Positions 33,401 through 45,570 are shown, counted from the stretch's first letter. The stretch: 64,000 bases of DNA from Chinchilla lanigera (GCF_000276665.1 NW_004955459.1:10834670-10898669), one strand, 5' to 3'. Numbers and translations are program-made. Notes: a model not told the origin generated them from the sequence alone.

Positions 33401-35920
33401 TCTGCAGGGAGGAGGTTTATAGCCAAGGGCCACAATGTTACCCCTTGAGGGCCAGTGAGGAGGCCACTGGGCTACTGGGACACAGGTTGTTAGGATACAT
33501 TTTTCAGTGTAGAGCATCCCTGGAAGGCTTGGAGAAGGGCTGGGAAAACTTGATGTGACTTATGGTGGAAATGTTTACAAATTACCATTGGAACTGATAG
33601 GAAGAAACTCCACATAAATGGAGAGAAGATTGAAATAAAGTGGGGAGTTTGTGTTGCAGACATTGTCAGGGGCATCTGAGAACCTCACAGGTGCTGGGTC
33701 TTACTGATGGACATGGGAGAAGACAATGACAGCAATGACAGATGAGCCACAGAGAGAACGTGTCACAGCCACTGTGTTATACATGGTGAGGAGCTTGGAG
33801 ACATGATTATGAGGAGGAGGTGCCATGTGAGGGTGAGGGAAGGAGGGGAAGGGCACGGTGGGGAGCAGCCTGGATGGAGGACAGAGACTGAGGAATGGTG
33901 AGCAGGCATGCAAAGACTTCTCTTTTCCTTCCAGCTATGGCCCTCCAGTGTCTCTGACCCCTGCCCGTGACTGCTGTCAAGAAGGAGATTGGGGCTTCCC
34001 AGGAAGGGTGGGGAATGGGGCAGAGAGTCTATAGGGAGTGAAGAGAAGTGCAGTTGGATGGCTCAGCCCCTCTCAGAATGAGTGTGCGTCCATCAGCTCA
34101 TGTGTGCACATACATGCAAATGTCCCTCTCACACCTGTGTACACAGCTCCAGGTCCCCAGGCAAAACCTCTTAGGCATATCACTGTGTGCACAGGCCTGG
34201 CTCGGCAGACTCCAAAGTCCACGGATTTGAACAGGTTTATGGGCTACCAGACAGACCTGTACGTACTACCTCATTGGTTGTGTTCTCACCAAAATTCTGG
34301 ACACAAAGACCAACAGGCAAAGAAGAGCCTCCATCACTTGGTCCCTCTGAGGACCAGACTAGATCCAACCTGTGACCACCTGGCTTAGAATGTAAATTCT
34401 GTAATTAAATTCTACTCTGAGAGACCAGTGATTTTGAAACTGTGACTTGACTCTGTAATGGGTCATGGTCAATTTACTGATTGCAACCATTATAAAAAAT
34501 GAAATAGATAAACTTAAGCAAAATAGAAAATATAAGAATATATCTGTCCCATGTAGTAAAGTTAAATGTCATTTTGTGAGACCTTCTTTTTGAGATATAT
34601 ACATATATATATATATATGTATGTATATATATGCAGTTAACAGTGTAATTTTTTTTAAACTGTGGCTTGTAGCAAAAATAAAATGCTTAAAAAGCACTCA
34701 GAAAAATCTTATGAATGAGCCTAGCACTGTGATAGTTGTAGAAAGAAGATTTTTTTCCTTTGCTTCCTCACACAGTGCTGAGGTGGCAGAGGGTCCCTAG
34801 CCAAGGGGAGAGAGGGTTGAGGCTGGGGCCTGAGGGTCTTTCTCACTGCAGACCACAGGAAGGGAGTGGGCCCGGGACCAAGTGAAGAGATGCTTATCAG
34901 CAGGTATGGAACCTGTGGCGATGAGGGATGGTAGAGACTGGGGCTCCTTTCAAGTTTAGAGTTCAGGTCACTGAGGCCAGAAGAGCAGGAAAAAGGCCAG
35001 ACTTCTTATGTGAAGGTTGATAGTGAAAACTCTTACAACTATGCTGTATTTGAGAGCAGGTGGGACTTCTGGTTGGGGTTGGCTGTGGTGGTGCTGGGGA
35101 GAGTTAGGGAGACTATGGCCTCAGGGACAGATCAGGGCTCTTTTGCATGAAGTAGGAATGAGAGCAGGCTGGAGGATGAGGATGTTAAGGAAGTGAGAGC
35201 CCAGGACAGACCCCTGGAATCACGAGCCAGAGACAGGGTCGGGTCGGGAGCAGAGAAACGGTGAATGAGAGGGCAGAGTGAGCCTGGATGCAGGCACAGA
35301 AGCTGCCAAGCAGGGTGCAGGTTCAGGGGGAAAGGCCTGGCCTATGGCATCCTAGGAGGCCCAGAGCTGAAATGCTGCATGGAGAGCAGAACACACTAGC
35401 TCTGAAATCACGGGGGGACAATGGGCTGAACTTCAGACTGCTGACTTGGGTGGCTGATGAGCCTCAGAGACTGACGAGACCTTTCCTCAAAGTGCCTCTG
35501 AAACCATCAAAAGCCGGAAAGGAAGACAGCGAGGTTGAGGGAAGGATGAGACCAAAGTAAAATGTTTGGACATCTGATTTCTAATTCTGGCCATCAGGAG
35601 CTCCGTAATCTCCATGGGTCTCATGTCCTCATCTAAAAATGAACAGGGCATCACAAGAATACTCTCTTGGACTTCTACCTTCTATGAAATCATTTGAAAG
35701 CACCTGTGAGATAAGGTTAATTTTCCTTGTCCTCTTGCTTCATGGGAGGACCCCTTCTGAGAACCATCAGAATCGCTGAAAGCAAGGGTATTAAGATTGT
35801 AGTTGTTAATAATTAGATTCAAAGGGGCCCTCCCTCTTAATTACCAAATCACCCATTACTTTTTAGAAGTACTTTTTCCCCCATCACTTTCTGATCCCTT
35901 CCCTATCTCATTCTCAAAAT
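33401..35920. other. Intergenic, possible ancient repeat material
   Basis: About 34430-34680 has the texture of an old dispersed repeat (GTGACTTGACTCTGTAATGG, ATGTAGTAAAGTTAAATGTC) that I cannot assign. It contains a TA microsatellite (about 34597-34632). About 34850-35230 may contain eroded L2. No gene is recognised. Confidence 0.35.
34597..34632. repeat. (TA)n microsatellite
   Basis: Alternating TA with a few GT/AC interruptions over about 35 bp. Confidence 0.85.
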
Positions 35921-35924
35921 TGCA

Positions 35925-36110
35925 GGTAGGTAGCTTGGTATGTAATCCCAGCACTCTGGGAGGCTGAGGCAGGAGGGTAGCAAGTGCAAGTCTACCCCAA
36001 GCAACTTAATGATTTGATAAGACCTTGTCTCAAAAATAAAAAAAAAGTACCTGGGAAGGGAGCTTAGTTCAAAGGCCCTGAGTTCAATCCCTAGTACTGG
36101 AAAAAAATTG
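35925..36110 (+). mobile_element. B1-ID dimeric SINE
   Basis: The left B1 monomer (TGTAATCCCAGCACTCTGGG, AGGCTGAGGCAGGAGGGTAG, GACCTTGTCTCAAAAATAAA) is joined by an A-rich linker to a right ID monomer. The ID part reads TGGGAAGGGAGCTTAGTTCA, then GGCCCTGAGTTCAATCCCTA, ending in an A run. Confidence 0.85.
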
Positions 36111-36404
36111 TGGATAAGAATTGGTAAGAATTCGGAGCTAGGAAGAACAGAGACAGAACTCATTAATGGACTGGATAATTATTGAGCACTGACTGGGTTC
36201 ACATCCTCTCTCTGATGTGATGCTGGGGTTACCATGGAGACCAGAATGCACGATTGGCCCCGAGGGCTCCCAGCTGTTGGTGCACAGCAGATCCACCTTG
36301 GAGTTTAAAAAAATCTATATTTCAAGGGTCTTGTGCTAGACTTTCTTTGCTCAAATTTCCAAAGAAGCAAACCCTGGAATGGATGTGTTTGAAGCGCTCC
36401 ATGT

Positions 36405-36565
36405 ACATCAGGCACAGTGGTGCATACTTGTAATCCCAGCTACTTGGGAGCAGGAGGCGGGAAGACTGCAAGTTCCAGGCCAGTTTGAGCAGTGAGACAT
36501 GAAAAGGGTTGGAATGGAGCTCAGTGACAGAGTGCTCCTGGGTTTGACATGAGTACCAAAGTTAA
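36405..36565 (+). mobile_element. B1-ID dimeric SINE
   Basis: CAGGCACAGTGGTGCATACT, then TGTAATCCCAGCTACTTGGG (B1 part), is followed by GGGTTGGAATGGAGCTCAGT and GACAGAGTGCTCCTGGGTTT (ID part). The linker is short. Confidence 0.8.
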
Positions 36566-36599
36566 AGGAAAGCCAGAGGACGGACACCTAAAGCCCCAG

Positions 36600-36780
36600 G
36601 AATGGGTGGGCACAGGTACAGTTAGGGAAGACTTGCTGGAGGAATCCTGCCTGCTATGAGTTTTGAAGGATACAGGAGTTGGGTCTAGCAAGTGTAAAGG
36701 CACAGAGGCTTTTAATGAATGGGGTATCTCAGATGTGTCTGCACAGAACACACACAGTTGGGCTGGAAGTGTACCTCACA
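36600..36780 (-). mobile_element. L2/MIR-class ancient fragment (tentative)
   Basis: Plus-strand AGGGAAGACTTGCTGGAGGA, AGTTTTGAAGGATACAGGAG and GTGTAAAGGCACAGAGGC match the word order of the L2 antisense 3' region. Confidence 0.4.
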
Positions 36781-36999
36781 TGCAAGTCTATCTGTGATCC
36801 TGAGAAAGTCCTACTGGAGGTCCCTTTCTTTCCATGAGAATTTAGGCCAGGTTCCATCATGAGGCTGGATATGTTAGGTGGGAAACAAGTCGCAGTTCAT
36901 AATGGATTTATGCAAACAAGGGAGGCAACCGTATTAAACCACATCAGGCTGTGAGTAGACTTTCCTTAGATTTCATAAGGATCTGGCAAGAGGAAATGG

Positions 37000-37190
37000 A
37001 TTATTAATGCTGGCAATCGTTTATCAAGCACTCACTACAGGATGGCCTATCACTGGCATCATTGCTGTTATTGTATGGCATGATTTCCCCCATTTTACTC
37101 AGCAACTCAGACAGAAGGAGTGACTTACCCAGTGTCATAAAGCAAGGGGCAAAGGTGGGACTTGAGTCTAAGTCTCCCCAGCATAAAGTT
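37000..37190 (+). mobile_element. MIR SINE
   Basis: TTATCAAGCACTCACTACAG, CCCCCATTTTACTCAGCAAC and GAGTGACTTACCCAGTGTCA, followed by GGACTTGAGTCTAAGTCTCC, follow the MIR consensus through its core. Confidence 0.65.
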
Positions 37191-37204
37191 AACTAGCTAA
37201 GAGT

Positions 37205-37305
37205 GTAGAAGTTGAGGCCCTGATCATATTTTGAGGTATCTTGGGTAAGTTCCTTAGACTGTCTGTGTCTCAGTTTTCTCCTCTCTAAAGGGGTAAGGTT
37301 CATAT
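37205..37305 (+). mobile_element. MIR-like fragment
   Basis: ATCTTGGGTAAGTTCCTTAG, then TCTGTGTCTCAGTTTTCTCC and AAAGGGGTAAGGTTCAT, is the 'cttgggcaagtcacttaacctctctgagcctcagtttcc' portion. Confidence 0.5.
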
Positions 37306-38599
37306 GCCCTTCCTGGAGTGCTGTCACAGGGCTCAGTGGGTAGCGTGTGAGCATGTGAATGCCCAGTTAGTGGTGGTGAACAGGCGATTGCTGCGAATGG
37401 AGGTCCCTCCCCAGCAGGTATCAAGTACAAGGGTGTCCAGTTTGAGAGTTCCAAGACTGACCACTGAGCTTTGCAGTCCTGATTTCTGGAGACACAGTGG
37501 ATATGCTGGCGTGACTTGTCTGGAGGCAGGGGGTTTATCCTTTGACCTTCCTGACCATCAGTTTTAGAGTCAAGACAGGTGCAGGAATACTGGCCTTCCT
37601 AGATGTCTAGGATCATGTCAGCTCCTGTTGGGAGAATCAGCTTGCCTGGTTGGCTTTGTATGACACTGTGGAGCCAAGCAGGGCTGTATGGCTGAGGTCC
37701 TGGACCTCACTTCCCACCCTGGTGGCAGATTGAAAAGCAAGATGAAACTCCAGACATGCAAAGCTCTTTTGATAGAACTTCTAAAGAGCCCATGTCTAGG
37801 GGCAGGCACTGTGGAGGGTACAGAGGGCTGGTGGAGGTGGTCAGGTCCTGGCTGAGAGCCAGGCTGAGGCCATGCAGGCAAAGTGCAGTCAGTAAAGGGA
37901 GGCTGTGAGTTACTATGGGAATGAACCAGGCAGGTGGGCGTGCATTTGTGTGGGGTGACAGTGTTGCATGATGATGATTCCTTCTTGGAAGGGCCTATCC
38001 TGGAAGCAGAGTGAAGCTGCAGGGGGAAGAAAGGCAGGAGACAAAGGGCTAGAAAAAACAATGCATGTACCACTGGGCTGCAGGAGGTGGAAGAGGGCTG
38101 GGCTGGCCAGGATGGCCAGCTGGATTGGAGGATCCTTCTCACAGGATGTCTCCTTAATGCAGAGGGAGAAGCAAAAGTAAACAGGTGCGTGACTCTTGGC
38201 AGTTGATCTAGGTGCATAGCTGAGTTACAGGGATTTACTTTTTTAAAAAGTGATTTTAAACCCACCAGGAAAGGCAAAGCACTTCTAAATGAGGCCTTTT
38301 TAAAAATTTTAAATTATTTTATTGAAAATTATCATGGTCTACATGGCCTCCATCATGATTTTCACTTGGCTGATTCAGAATAGTGATATTTTCCTTACAG
38401 TCCCTCTAGGGACCTGTGAGTCCTCTGTACCTGCTGGCATGAAGCAGATGCTCAGCACATAAGAGGGTTTGGAGTCACTGAGCCTCTGTGTGAGCTGAGG
38501 AAAGTTCCAGGGAGCATGGGTGGCACCACCCAACGAGAGAAGGGCCTCACTTCATGGAGAACAAGAACACACACAGACGCATCGCAACAATGGCTTAAC

Positions 38600-38870
38600 G
38601 TGATCATTCATGACAATGGCAACGGCCAATATTTGGGAGCACTTAGTAAATGAAAGAGGTTATGTGACAATATGAGGAGGGCAAAACTCTGAACTCCATT
38701 TTGCTAACAAGGAAACAGGGGCACCAGAGGATCTAGTTATGTGCTTATGTCCTATTGTTAGTGAAAATGCAGTGGGCAAAGGCTTCTAAGCCCTATTTTA
38801 CAGCACAGGAAAATAAAACTCAGAGTAAACAAGGTCATCAAGATCATTCAGATATATACCAACATCCCTG
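38600..38870 (+). mobile_element. MIR-like fragments (tentative)
   Basis: CTCCATTTTGCTAACAAGGA with AACAGGGGCACCAGAGGATC, and later ATTTTACAGCACAGGAAAAT with AAGGTCATCAAGATCATTC, are MIR-core-like words in the right order within a strongly decayed background. Confidence 0.35.
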
Positions 38871-40164
38871 CTCTCCTGGCCAGTCTGTGGGTTACATTTG
38901 GGCCTCGGTACATGAAATGTAGGCCTGACTCCACTCTTGTTGTGTGTGGACTGTTTCCTGTAACCAGGCCTTCAGACCTGAAGCCTGGGGGTTTTTGCTG
39001 GTCCTCAGAACCCCCAGGTCCCCTGGACCTCAGAACCTGGCCATACTCTGCCTGCCAGGAGCAGTTTCCTCTGGCTATGGGGCTTCCTCACAAGTGCTCT
39101 GAGGCCAGCCATGGAGCTGGACCTCAGGGCTTCCTCAGACAGCCAGGGGTCTGTGGCCTTGACCCTTGACATGACCCCTCTCCCACTCCCAGCTGAGTCT
39201 TGTGGGGAATAAGATTCCTTCAGTGGCATTGCAATCTTTGGGGCCTTTGTTTAAACAGTATCTTTTTTAAAGTTCAGCTAGATAGCAGGGCCCCTGACCT
39301 GGCCTCCCTTAGTGCTTGGTAGCTATCTTCAATGGGACACGGTGCTGGCCACGTTTTAGGCTTGGAGCATACTTGAACCTTTTGCAAAACAAGATGGCTT
39401 TTGAGATCCTGTCTAGCCCTAATACTGTGCATTTTGATGTCCCTCAGTGAGTACTTTCTCTTCAGAGATACTAGAACATCCAGCAGGACCTTGGGTGCAG
39501 GGCCATAACAGCTTAGGGTCTACTGTGGACAAGGGAGGGCTAGAGGTAGAGTGGAAGGAGGAAGCTTTTGTGTCTCCATGGCCTTTGTCTGGAACAGCAA
39601 GACTATGTTTCTCTCCCCGTAGGGCTGCCGGGCTTAAGTAAAATAACACAGGCAAAGCCCTCCACCAGGTTGCTGGCACTTTGCATGTGTGCAGCGGCGC
39701 TACACTTGTTTTCAGCACAGCTCTGTGAGGACCGTTTGTGGCTAGCCGGCTTTGACATGCATTTTGCATCAAAGCCAGGCCCCAGCTCTACTTCTGACAA
39801 AAACAGGAGATGAGCCAAGGTGCTCTGGGCACCTCCTTCCTTTCAGCCGTCCCTCTTCTCCCTGCACCCCTTTGGGTCCCTTTCCCCTCCAGCCTGGCAC
39901 TCTCCTAGACAGTCAGAACTATGATTGCCATGAAATTCCCTCCCCTATTGCTCATCTTCTCCAGGTCAGTTACATCTGGGGCCTCCCAAGGTAAAGTCAG
40001 CAAGCTTCTTACCACAAGCTCTTCTCCCAGGCAGGGCCAGAAAGCACTGTCCACTGGCACATAGTGGCTGTGCTCTCCTGGCTCCCCTGGACAGGTGGTG
40101 TCCTGGTCAGTACTCCACCTGGTTCACCTCTGTGTACCCCGCACTCATCCCTGGTCACAATTTT

Positions 40165-40250
40165 GTGTATTGATTTTTTGTGAGCTGGGACGGAACTCTA
40201 GGCCCTCTTGAGTGCTAAATACACACTCTACCATTATACCCCAGACCTCC
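40165..40250 (-). mobile_element. Old ID-type SINE (tentative)
   Basis: Plus-strand GAGCTGGGACGGAACTCTAG, GCCCTCTTGAGTGCTAAATA and CACTCTACCATTATACCCCA resemble the reverse complement of an ID element with heavy divergence. Confidence 0.5.
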
Positions 40251-41479
40251 AAACAGTTGCAATGTATTTGCATGTCATAGAGGTGACCACTTCTGAGAGG
40301 GGCAGGAGAAGGTTACATTTTATAAAGACCCCAAACACCCTTAGAATCATGTGACTAAGTGACAGGCTGTTGCCATGAGGCCAGAAGAGGTGCTCTGCCA
40401 TTTTTGGGGAAGGGGGTTTTCGACATCAGAAAATATCATGTGAGTCTCTGAAATCAGGCAGGAAGGAAAAAGGGCTTCTTATGCCCAAACCAGGATCTGT
40501 TTTGAAAGGTTGAAGAAGAATTCTTTGATGAAAACAAGCCCTTCTCAAAGCCGGGGAAGGAGCTCTTTGTCTCCGAGGTAGCCAGAGGTGTGGGATGGAT
40601 GCCAGGAAGAAATATGAATTTCCCAGGGGAGGATATAGAGCAGCTGAAGGAAATCAGCATTTATGCAGAGACTATAGTAGCCACACCAAAGGCCAGCACA
40701 GTTGCCTGTCATTGTTCGGGTCCCTTGGAACCCACAACCTGTCCCAAACCCCAGACTGATAGAGGTTATATTATTTAGGTAACTAAAAACAAAAATGATT
40801 GTCTTTCTATGTGATTATAGGTATTTTTTCCTGATTCATCTTTCACAGTCTTTGGTGTAGGTCTAAACAGTGGCTCCAAGGTGAAGCCAGGGTCTTCAGG
40901 GGTCATCTAAGTATGTATAATGTGATATTTGGGAGTTTGGGGCAAGAAAACTAAGGTCAAAGTCTGTATCCAGTGCCCAAGACTCCTGTCTAGTTCCTGC
41001 CTGAGATGTTGGGCTCCAGAGGCCAGACTGTCAGGTTTGAACTCAGTGTCCCCACCCAGTGGGAGCTGTGACAGAAGCTTGCCCTAAAGGCGGACGACAA
41101 GATTCTGTGGCCGAGGAGAGGCCAGGCCCTTGTGCATCTTGCAGCAGCATCCAATGGCAGTGTCCAATAGCACAGTGACAGTGAGATCCTTGGCTTAGGA
41201 CAGTCCTGGAGCCTCAGGAAGGATTCAGAGAAGGAGAGGATGGCAGAGCCCACTGACAGCCAACATGGCATCTCGTAGGCTCTTACAGGGTAGTGCACCA
41301 AGATCTGGAGTTGCCGAATTACTGGGAATTTGAACTTCAGCAGTCATATTAAACACCTCTATTTTAATTCTTTAGACCACTGTTGGCACCTGCCTTGTGT
41401 TTACTAAAGAACCGATAGTGTGGGTAGGGTTGAAACTAAAATCTAGGCTGTAAAAAAAAGATTATCAAGAGAAAAGCCA

Positions 41480-42165
41480 AAAGCCCTAAGTAAAATGAAA
41501 TGGCAAGCTGAGAGAAATGTTTGTAACTTATTGTATCAAGAAAGAGTAAAATTCTATAATATATAAAGAGTTACTATGAATTAATAAGAAAAGGCAGCAA
41601 CTGAATAGGAAGGTTAACAAAGGATGTGCCACTCACAACATAGATTTAAATGGCTCTCAGGCATTTGCAAAGTTGTAGAAATAAAATTTTACAATATGAG
41701 ATAATGTTTTGTGCTTATCTGATTGGCAAAGATTTAAAAAAGTTCCATATCACTTATTGTGGCTTGGGGTGTGGGAAAATAAGCACTTTTATACAATCTT
41801 GGGAGCATAAATTGATGGAGAGTAGTTTGGCAAATCAAAACAAGAAACATACAGTCCTTTTTACAAGCTATTTTACCCTTAGGAATTGTTCCTATAAATA
41901 TGTTAGCATATCTGCAAAATGACCACATAGCAGGGTATTCATTAACAGATTGGGAATGCCTAAGGACTTAGGAGATAAGTCACTAAGAAATTGTTTAGAA
42001 AAAATTTTAGATAAATAATAGTATATCCACATAATAAAATATTGTGTAGTCATTTAGAAGAGTGAGACAGCTATACATATAGGTACAGAATAATTGCTCA
42101 TGTATGTTCTTAAGTGAGAAAAAGTAATAGGAGGACAAATACTGTCATTTGTGTAAATGGCAATT
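41480..42165 (+). mobile_element. Old L1 LINE 3' fragment
   Basis: GAGTAGTTTGGCAAATC, TACCCTTAGGAATTGTTCCT, GGGTATTCATTAACAGATTG, GTATATCCACATAATAAAAT and GAGTGAGACAGCTATACATA follow in order the 3' region of mammalian L1M elements. It is broken and non-coding; the 5' limit is approximate. Confidence 0.6.
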
Positions 42166-42177
42166 GATACACATAAA

Positions 42178-42521
42178 ATTGTACCTCAGTGTCCAAAAGG
42201 GCTGGTTTCAGGACCCTCTGCGATACCCAAATCTGCAAATACTCATGTCCCTCATAGAAAATGACATAGTATTTGCATATAACCTATGTATACCCTCCTG
42301 TAGCCTTTGAGTCATGTCTATCTGACATAATACCTGCTACAATGTACATACTATGTAAATAGTTGTTATTCTGTGCTGTTTAGGGAATAATAACAAGAAA
42401 AAAAATGCCTGTTCATATATAGTACAGACACATTTTTTCCCCTGAATGTTTTCATCTAAGGTTGTTTGAATCTGTGGATGTGGAACCTGAGGGTGTGGAA
42501 GGTTGACTGTACCATGTGGAT
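42178..42521 (+). mobile_element. MER2 DNA transposon, near full length
   Basis: The roughly 344-bp body matches MER2 across its length: GGGCTGGTTTCAGGACCCTC, TAGTATTTGCATATAACCTA, CTATGTAAATAGTTGTTATT, TTTAGGGAATAATAACAAGA and TTGAATCTGTGGATGTGGAA. It ends in a GGTTGACTGTA terminus. MER2 is a non-autonomous Tigger/mariner-class element with TA target sites. It lies directly after the L1 tail. Confidence 0.85.
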
Positions 42522-43059
42522 AAACATGTATTTACATCTGACATTGCTTGTATGCGTGCACATGATCTTTGGAAGGATATACTTCCAAAAATCAGTAACT
42601 TTGACAGCTTCTGGAAAGGAGAACTGGGTGGTATGGGGTGGGGTGGAGGGAGTCTTTCATTATATGCTCTCTTGCTCTTTTGAATTTTGTATCATATGAG
42701 TAGTAGTCACAGTTGACCTGTCCCAGTAGTGCTTGGTGAGCATTTGCAGAGGCAGTGGTGGTGATGGGTTAGCTGACCCTTCCATGATGAGGTCTACACT
42801 GACAGCAGGTGGTTTAGCATAGAAGAGGAGGGGCTTATACACATGGGGTGGGGCGAGCTCTTTAACCTTTCTAAGTGTTGGTTTCCAATCAGTGCAATGC
42901 AGATAATGAGATCTATCTTGCATACTGTCCTCATCCCTGATGAGGATGAAGGCTGTAGAGTTCACAGCTTCTTCTACACACCTGTGGTGCCCGATACACT
43001 AAGGTGACACTGTTGGACCTTGGCAGGTGGTTAAATTAATTAATGGACTATAGGCAGGC
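42522..43059. other. Intergenic, nothing specific
   Basis: Unique sequence with no recognisable exon, RNA or repeat family. Confidence 0.35.
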
Positions 43060-43260
43060 AGGCTGGATTTGATCCCAGCTGGGCAAATTATAGGCTGTGG
43101 GACTCAAGATCATTTACTTAACTTCTCTGTGTTACATCATCTGTAAAATTGGGTTAATAATAGTTCTGGACTCAGCCAGAGTAATGATGATAGAAATGAG
43201 ATAGAAGTAATGCTGTAAAGCGCTTACCATTGAGGCAGGCTTGGAGAAAATAATAACATT
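43060..43260 (+). mobile_element. MIR SINE
   Basis: TTTACTTAACTTCTCTGTGT, CATCATCTGTAAAATTGGGT and TAATAATAGTTCTGGACTC, then GTAATGCTGTAAAGCGCTTA, follow the MIR consensus 3' half closely. Confidence 0.65.
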
Positions 43261-43331
43261 AGCTACCATTCTTATTATTTTGAAACAATGTGGTGCATGC
43301 ATTCAGTCATTTACTGATCTGAAACACATTT

Positions 43332-43428
43332 TTTTTTTTTTTTGTTTTTCTCCCGTACCGGGAACCGAACTCACGACCTTGCGCTTGCCAGGCAGGCGCT
43401 TTTGCCGCTGAGCTAAATCCCCAGCCCC
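43332..43428 (-). mobile_element. ID-type SINE, young
   Basis: Plus-strand CCGTACCGGGAACCGAACTC, ACGACCTTGCGCTTGCCAGG and TGAGCTAAATCCCCAGCCCC form an intact reverse-complement ID with preserved A and B boxes. Perfect 16-bp target-site duplications GATCTGAAACACATTT flank it (43316-43331 and 43429-43444). This is the cleanest copy in the window. Confidence 0.96.
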
Positions 43429-43444
43429 GATCTGAAACACATTT

Positions 43445-44310
43445 GGCTAGAAAGCGTCTTTTTTATTTTTGAAAACAGTGAGAGGTGGTGGAATTGGCAT
43501 CACCAGTGTGGGCCGTCTGGGCTTTCCAGAGATACAGATCACAGAAGTGGGCAAAACATACCCAATTAGATGCACCATTGTTTCCCAGGAAACTGCACCC
43601 ATTCTGGCAGGGCCCATGCAGAATCAGATCTGGGTGGAGTCACGAGGGCCTTGTTTCAAAAATCAGAAATCCCATGCAGGTCAGTGAGGAACTTGGAGCA
43701 TTTGGAGTGGTCTTAGAGGAAGGCAAAATGAAATGCAGAGGACTTCAGTGGAGGGTAGAGGCATTGTTCACATTACAAGGCAAACTATGGATTTCTCTGA
43801 GATTCTGAGTACAAAGAAAAGGGGTGGCTATGTTTGGCTGTCTTTCTTGGAAGGAAAAATGATAGAAACAGAAAAAAGAAGGCAAGGACAGAAAACCTCA
43901 GGTAGAGCAGCCTAAAGAATGCTGGTGACTGTGGAGGGTACAGAAACAGGTCCCAGGGGGCAAGGCAGAGACAAAAGACTAGTCTAAAAGACTACAAGAA
44001 CAAGGACGCCATGGAACCCATTCTTGAAATTCTCGAGATTGACTAAGTTAGATGATATACCTCCACAGCACCAGTGAGAGGAGAAGTTTGGGGAAATGAG
44101 GGCATTAGGGTGGAAAATGGTGCATATAAGGGATTTACATCAGTTAAAAAATAAGCAAAACAATACGCCCCATAAAAAGGATGCTTAGACTTAGCTGGGA
44201 TGTCTTGCTGCCTTGACATATGATTGGAATTTGGTATACTGATTATTTTTTGATTGGGACAGTCTCCACAAGATATTTTTGTCCTGTGGATGCCTCCCCC
44301 GGGTTTGTCC
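43445..44310. other. Intergenic, nothing specific
   Basis: Short open frames are present without recognisable domains. No repeat family is assigned. Confidence 0.35.
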
Positions 44311-44317
44311 TTTACTT

Positions 44318-44416
44318 TGATTTTTTTTTTTTTTTTTTTTTTAGCTGTGCTGGGACCAACTCAGGGTGTTACACGTGCCAGGGAAGCACTCCACCACTAA
44401 GCTACACCCCCAGCCG
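44318..44416 (-). mobile_element. ID-type SINE, older copy
   Basis: A T run of about 22 bases is followed by AGCTGTGCTGGGACCAACTC, CGTGCCAGGGAAGCACTCCA and CTAAGCTACACCCCCAGC, a diverged reverse-complement ID. Confidence 0.75.
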
Positions 44417-44929
44417 CATAAAAAGAAGCAGGAAGGACCCTTCCCAGTATTTTTCTGGCCTCTACAGGCCTCTCTTGTAAGAGCATTTCCACTCTGGCGC
44501 ATTTGTTAGGACAGCACATAGGTCTGAGAAATTGGCTTCACCCCGAATCTGTGGGCTCCCTAGCTGTGCTCTCCTGAATCAGCATTTATCTGAGGCTCCC
44601 CCTTTTCAGGACAGAGCCACACTGGGCTGGAGCTCTGGAGACCTGTGGTCAGTGGGAAAACTGAGGGTATTTCAGCAAACCCAGCCTGGGGCCTTTGAGG
44701 CCATCGGACCCCCCCGTAACCCCCGGTATTCTAGAATACTTGAATCTCAGCACCCTGATATGATGAGAGAAGAAATGGAAAATGAGATCTAGGTCCAAGC
44801 TGGGGCTTCAAGAGGATTATTTTCTATTTCAATACCACGAAAATCTCGTCCTTAGGATGGCCGAAAACTGAAGGCCCCCATACCCTGGCATCTGCGGCCT
44901 ATGTTGTAAGAATTTCCTCACAGCTTCCC

Positions 44930-45570
44930 AATTTTAAATATTAATTTGCCTGTAATTGGTGGAGAAAACAAACAGGCAATTAAAACGCTACAGAACTGAC
45001 TTTCTCCTTCCTCTGCTCGGCCCTCCCTTTTCATTTTGCTGCCGCCTAGAACTGGCTGTAAGACAATAGGACCCCGAGCTGTGTGGAATTCTAAGCCCGG
45101 GCTTGCCTTAAAGCTACAATATGGATTTAATTTATATGCAAATGCAAGCAATAAAAAGGCAGACACTGTAGAAATTATAGGGTCTCCCCCTCCTTTTCTT
45201 AGGAGAGCTCAAATCCTTTCTCTCCCCTTCCGACTAAGACCTGATTATTATTGGTTCCTTCACCTCCCCCCTCTCCTCCTGCCCACTCTGGGTGTAAACT
45301 GGGCCGTTTAAGAAAAACAATAGAATATTGGGAATCGGAGAAGGAACATCAGGATAATTTCACAGTCTGACTCCTTTTCTTCCCCCTCCCTTTTCCCCCC
45401 TCCCCGCTATCCCGGCCTGCTGGGTTCTTCTGTTGACCAGTAGAACGCAAAACTGATCAAAGCCAGGCCGGAAGCCTTAAGTAGACCAAAATGGGGCTAA
45501 AGTATGCTAATAGAGGAGCTAAATATACTTTAATCCTGTTATAATACAAGGTAACCGGGAGGCAGGGAAA
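44930..45570. promoter_or_regulatory. Candidate conserved regulatory element(s)
   Basis: Repeat-free sequence dense in homeobox-like words: TAATTG (about 44953-44958), CAATTA (44978-44983), an octamer ATGCAAAT (45136-45143, POU site) next to TTTAATTTAT, and TAATCC (45531-45536, OTX/bicoid type). Between them are C/T-rich segments and retained CpGs. The pattern of tight, low-decay motif clusters separated by pyrimidine tracts is typical of developmental enhancers. Function and conservation are inferred. Confidence 0.4.

Larger units (their letters stand above)
37320..41440. other. Intergenic, no gene recognised
   Basis: The stretch holds MIR-like and ID-like fragments (listed separately) and otherwise unique sequence. 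A 219-codon minus-strand frame at 37618-38277 is pyrimidine-biased with no domain and no splice context. Nothing else is supported. Confidence 0.35.

Noticed and set aside
37618..38277. 219-codon minus-strand frame
   Set aside because: It is Ser/Pro/Leu-rich, without a recognisable domain or exon-intron context.
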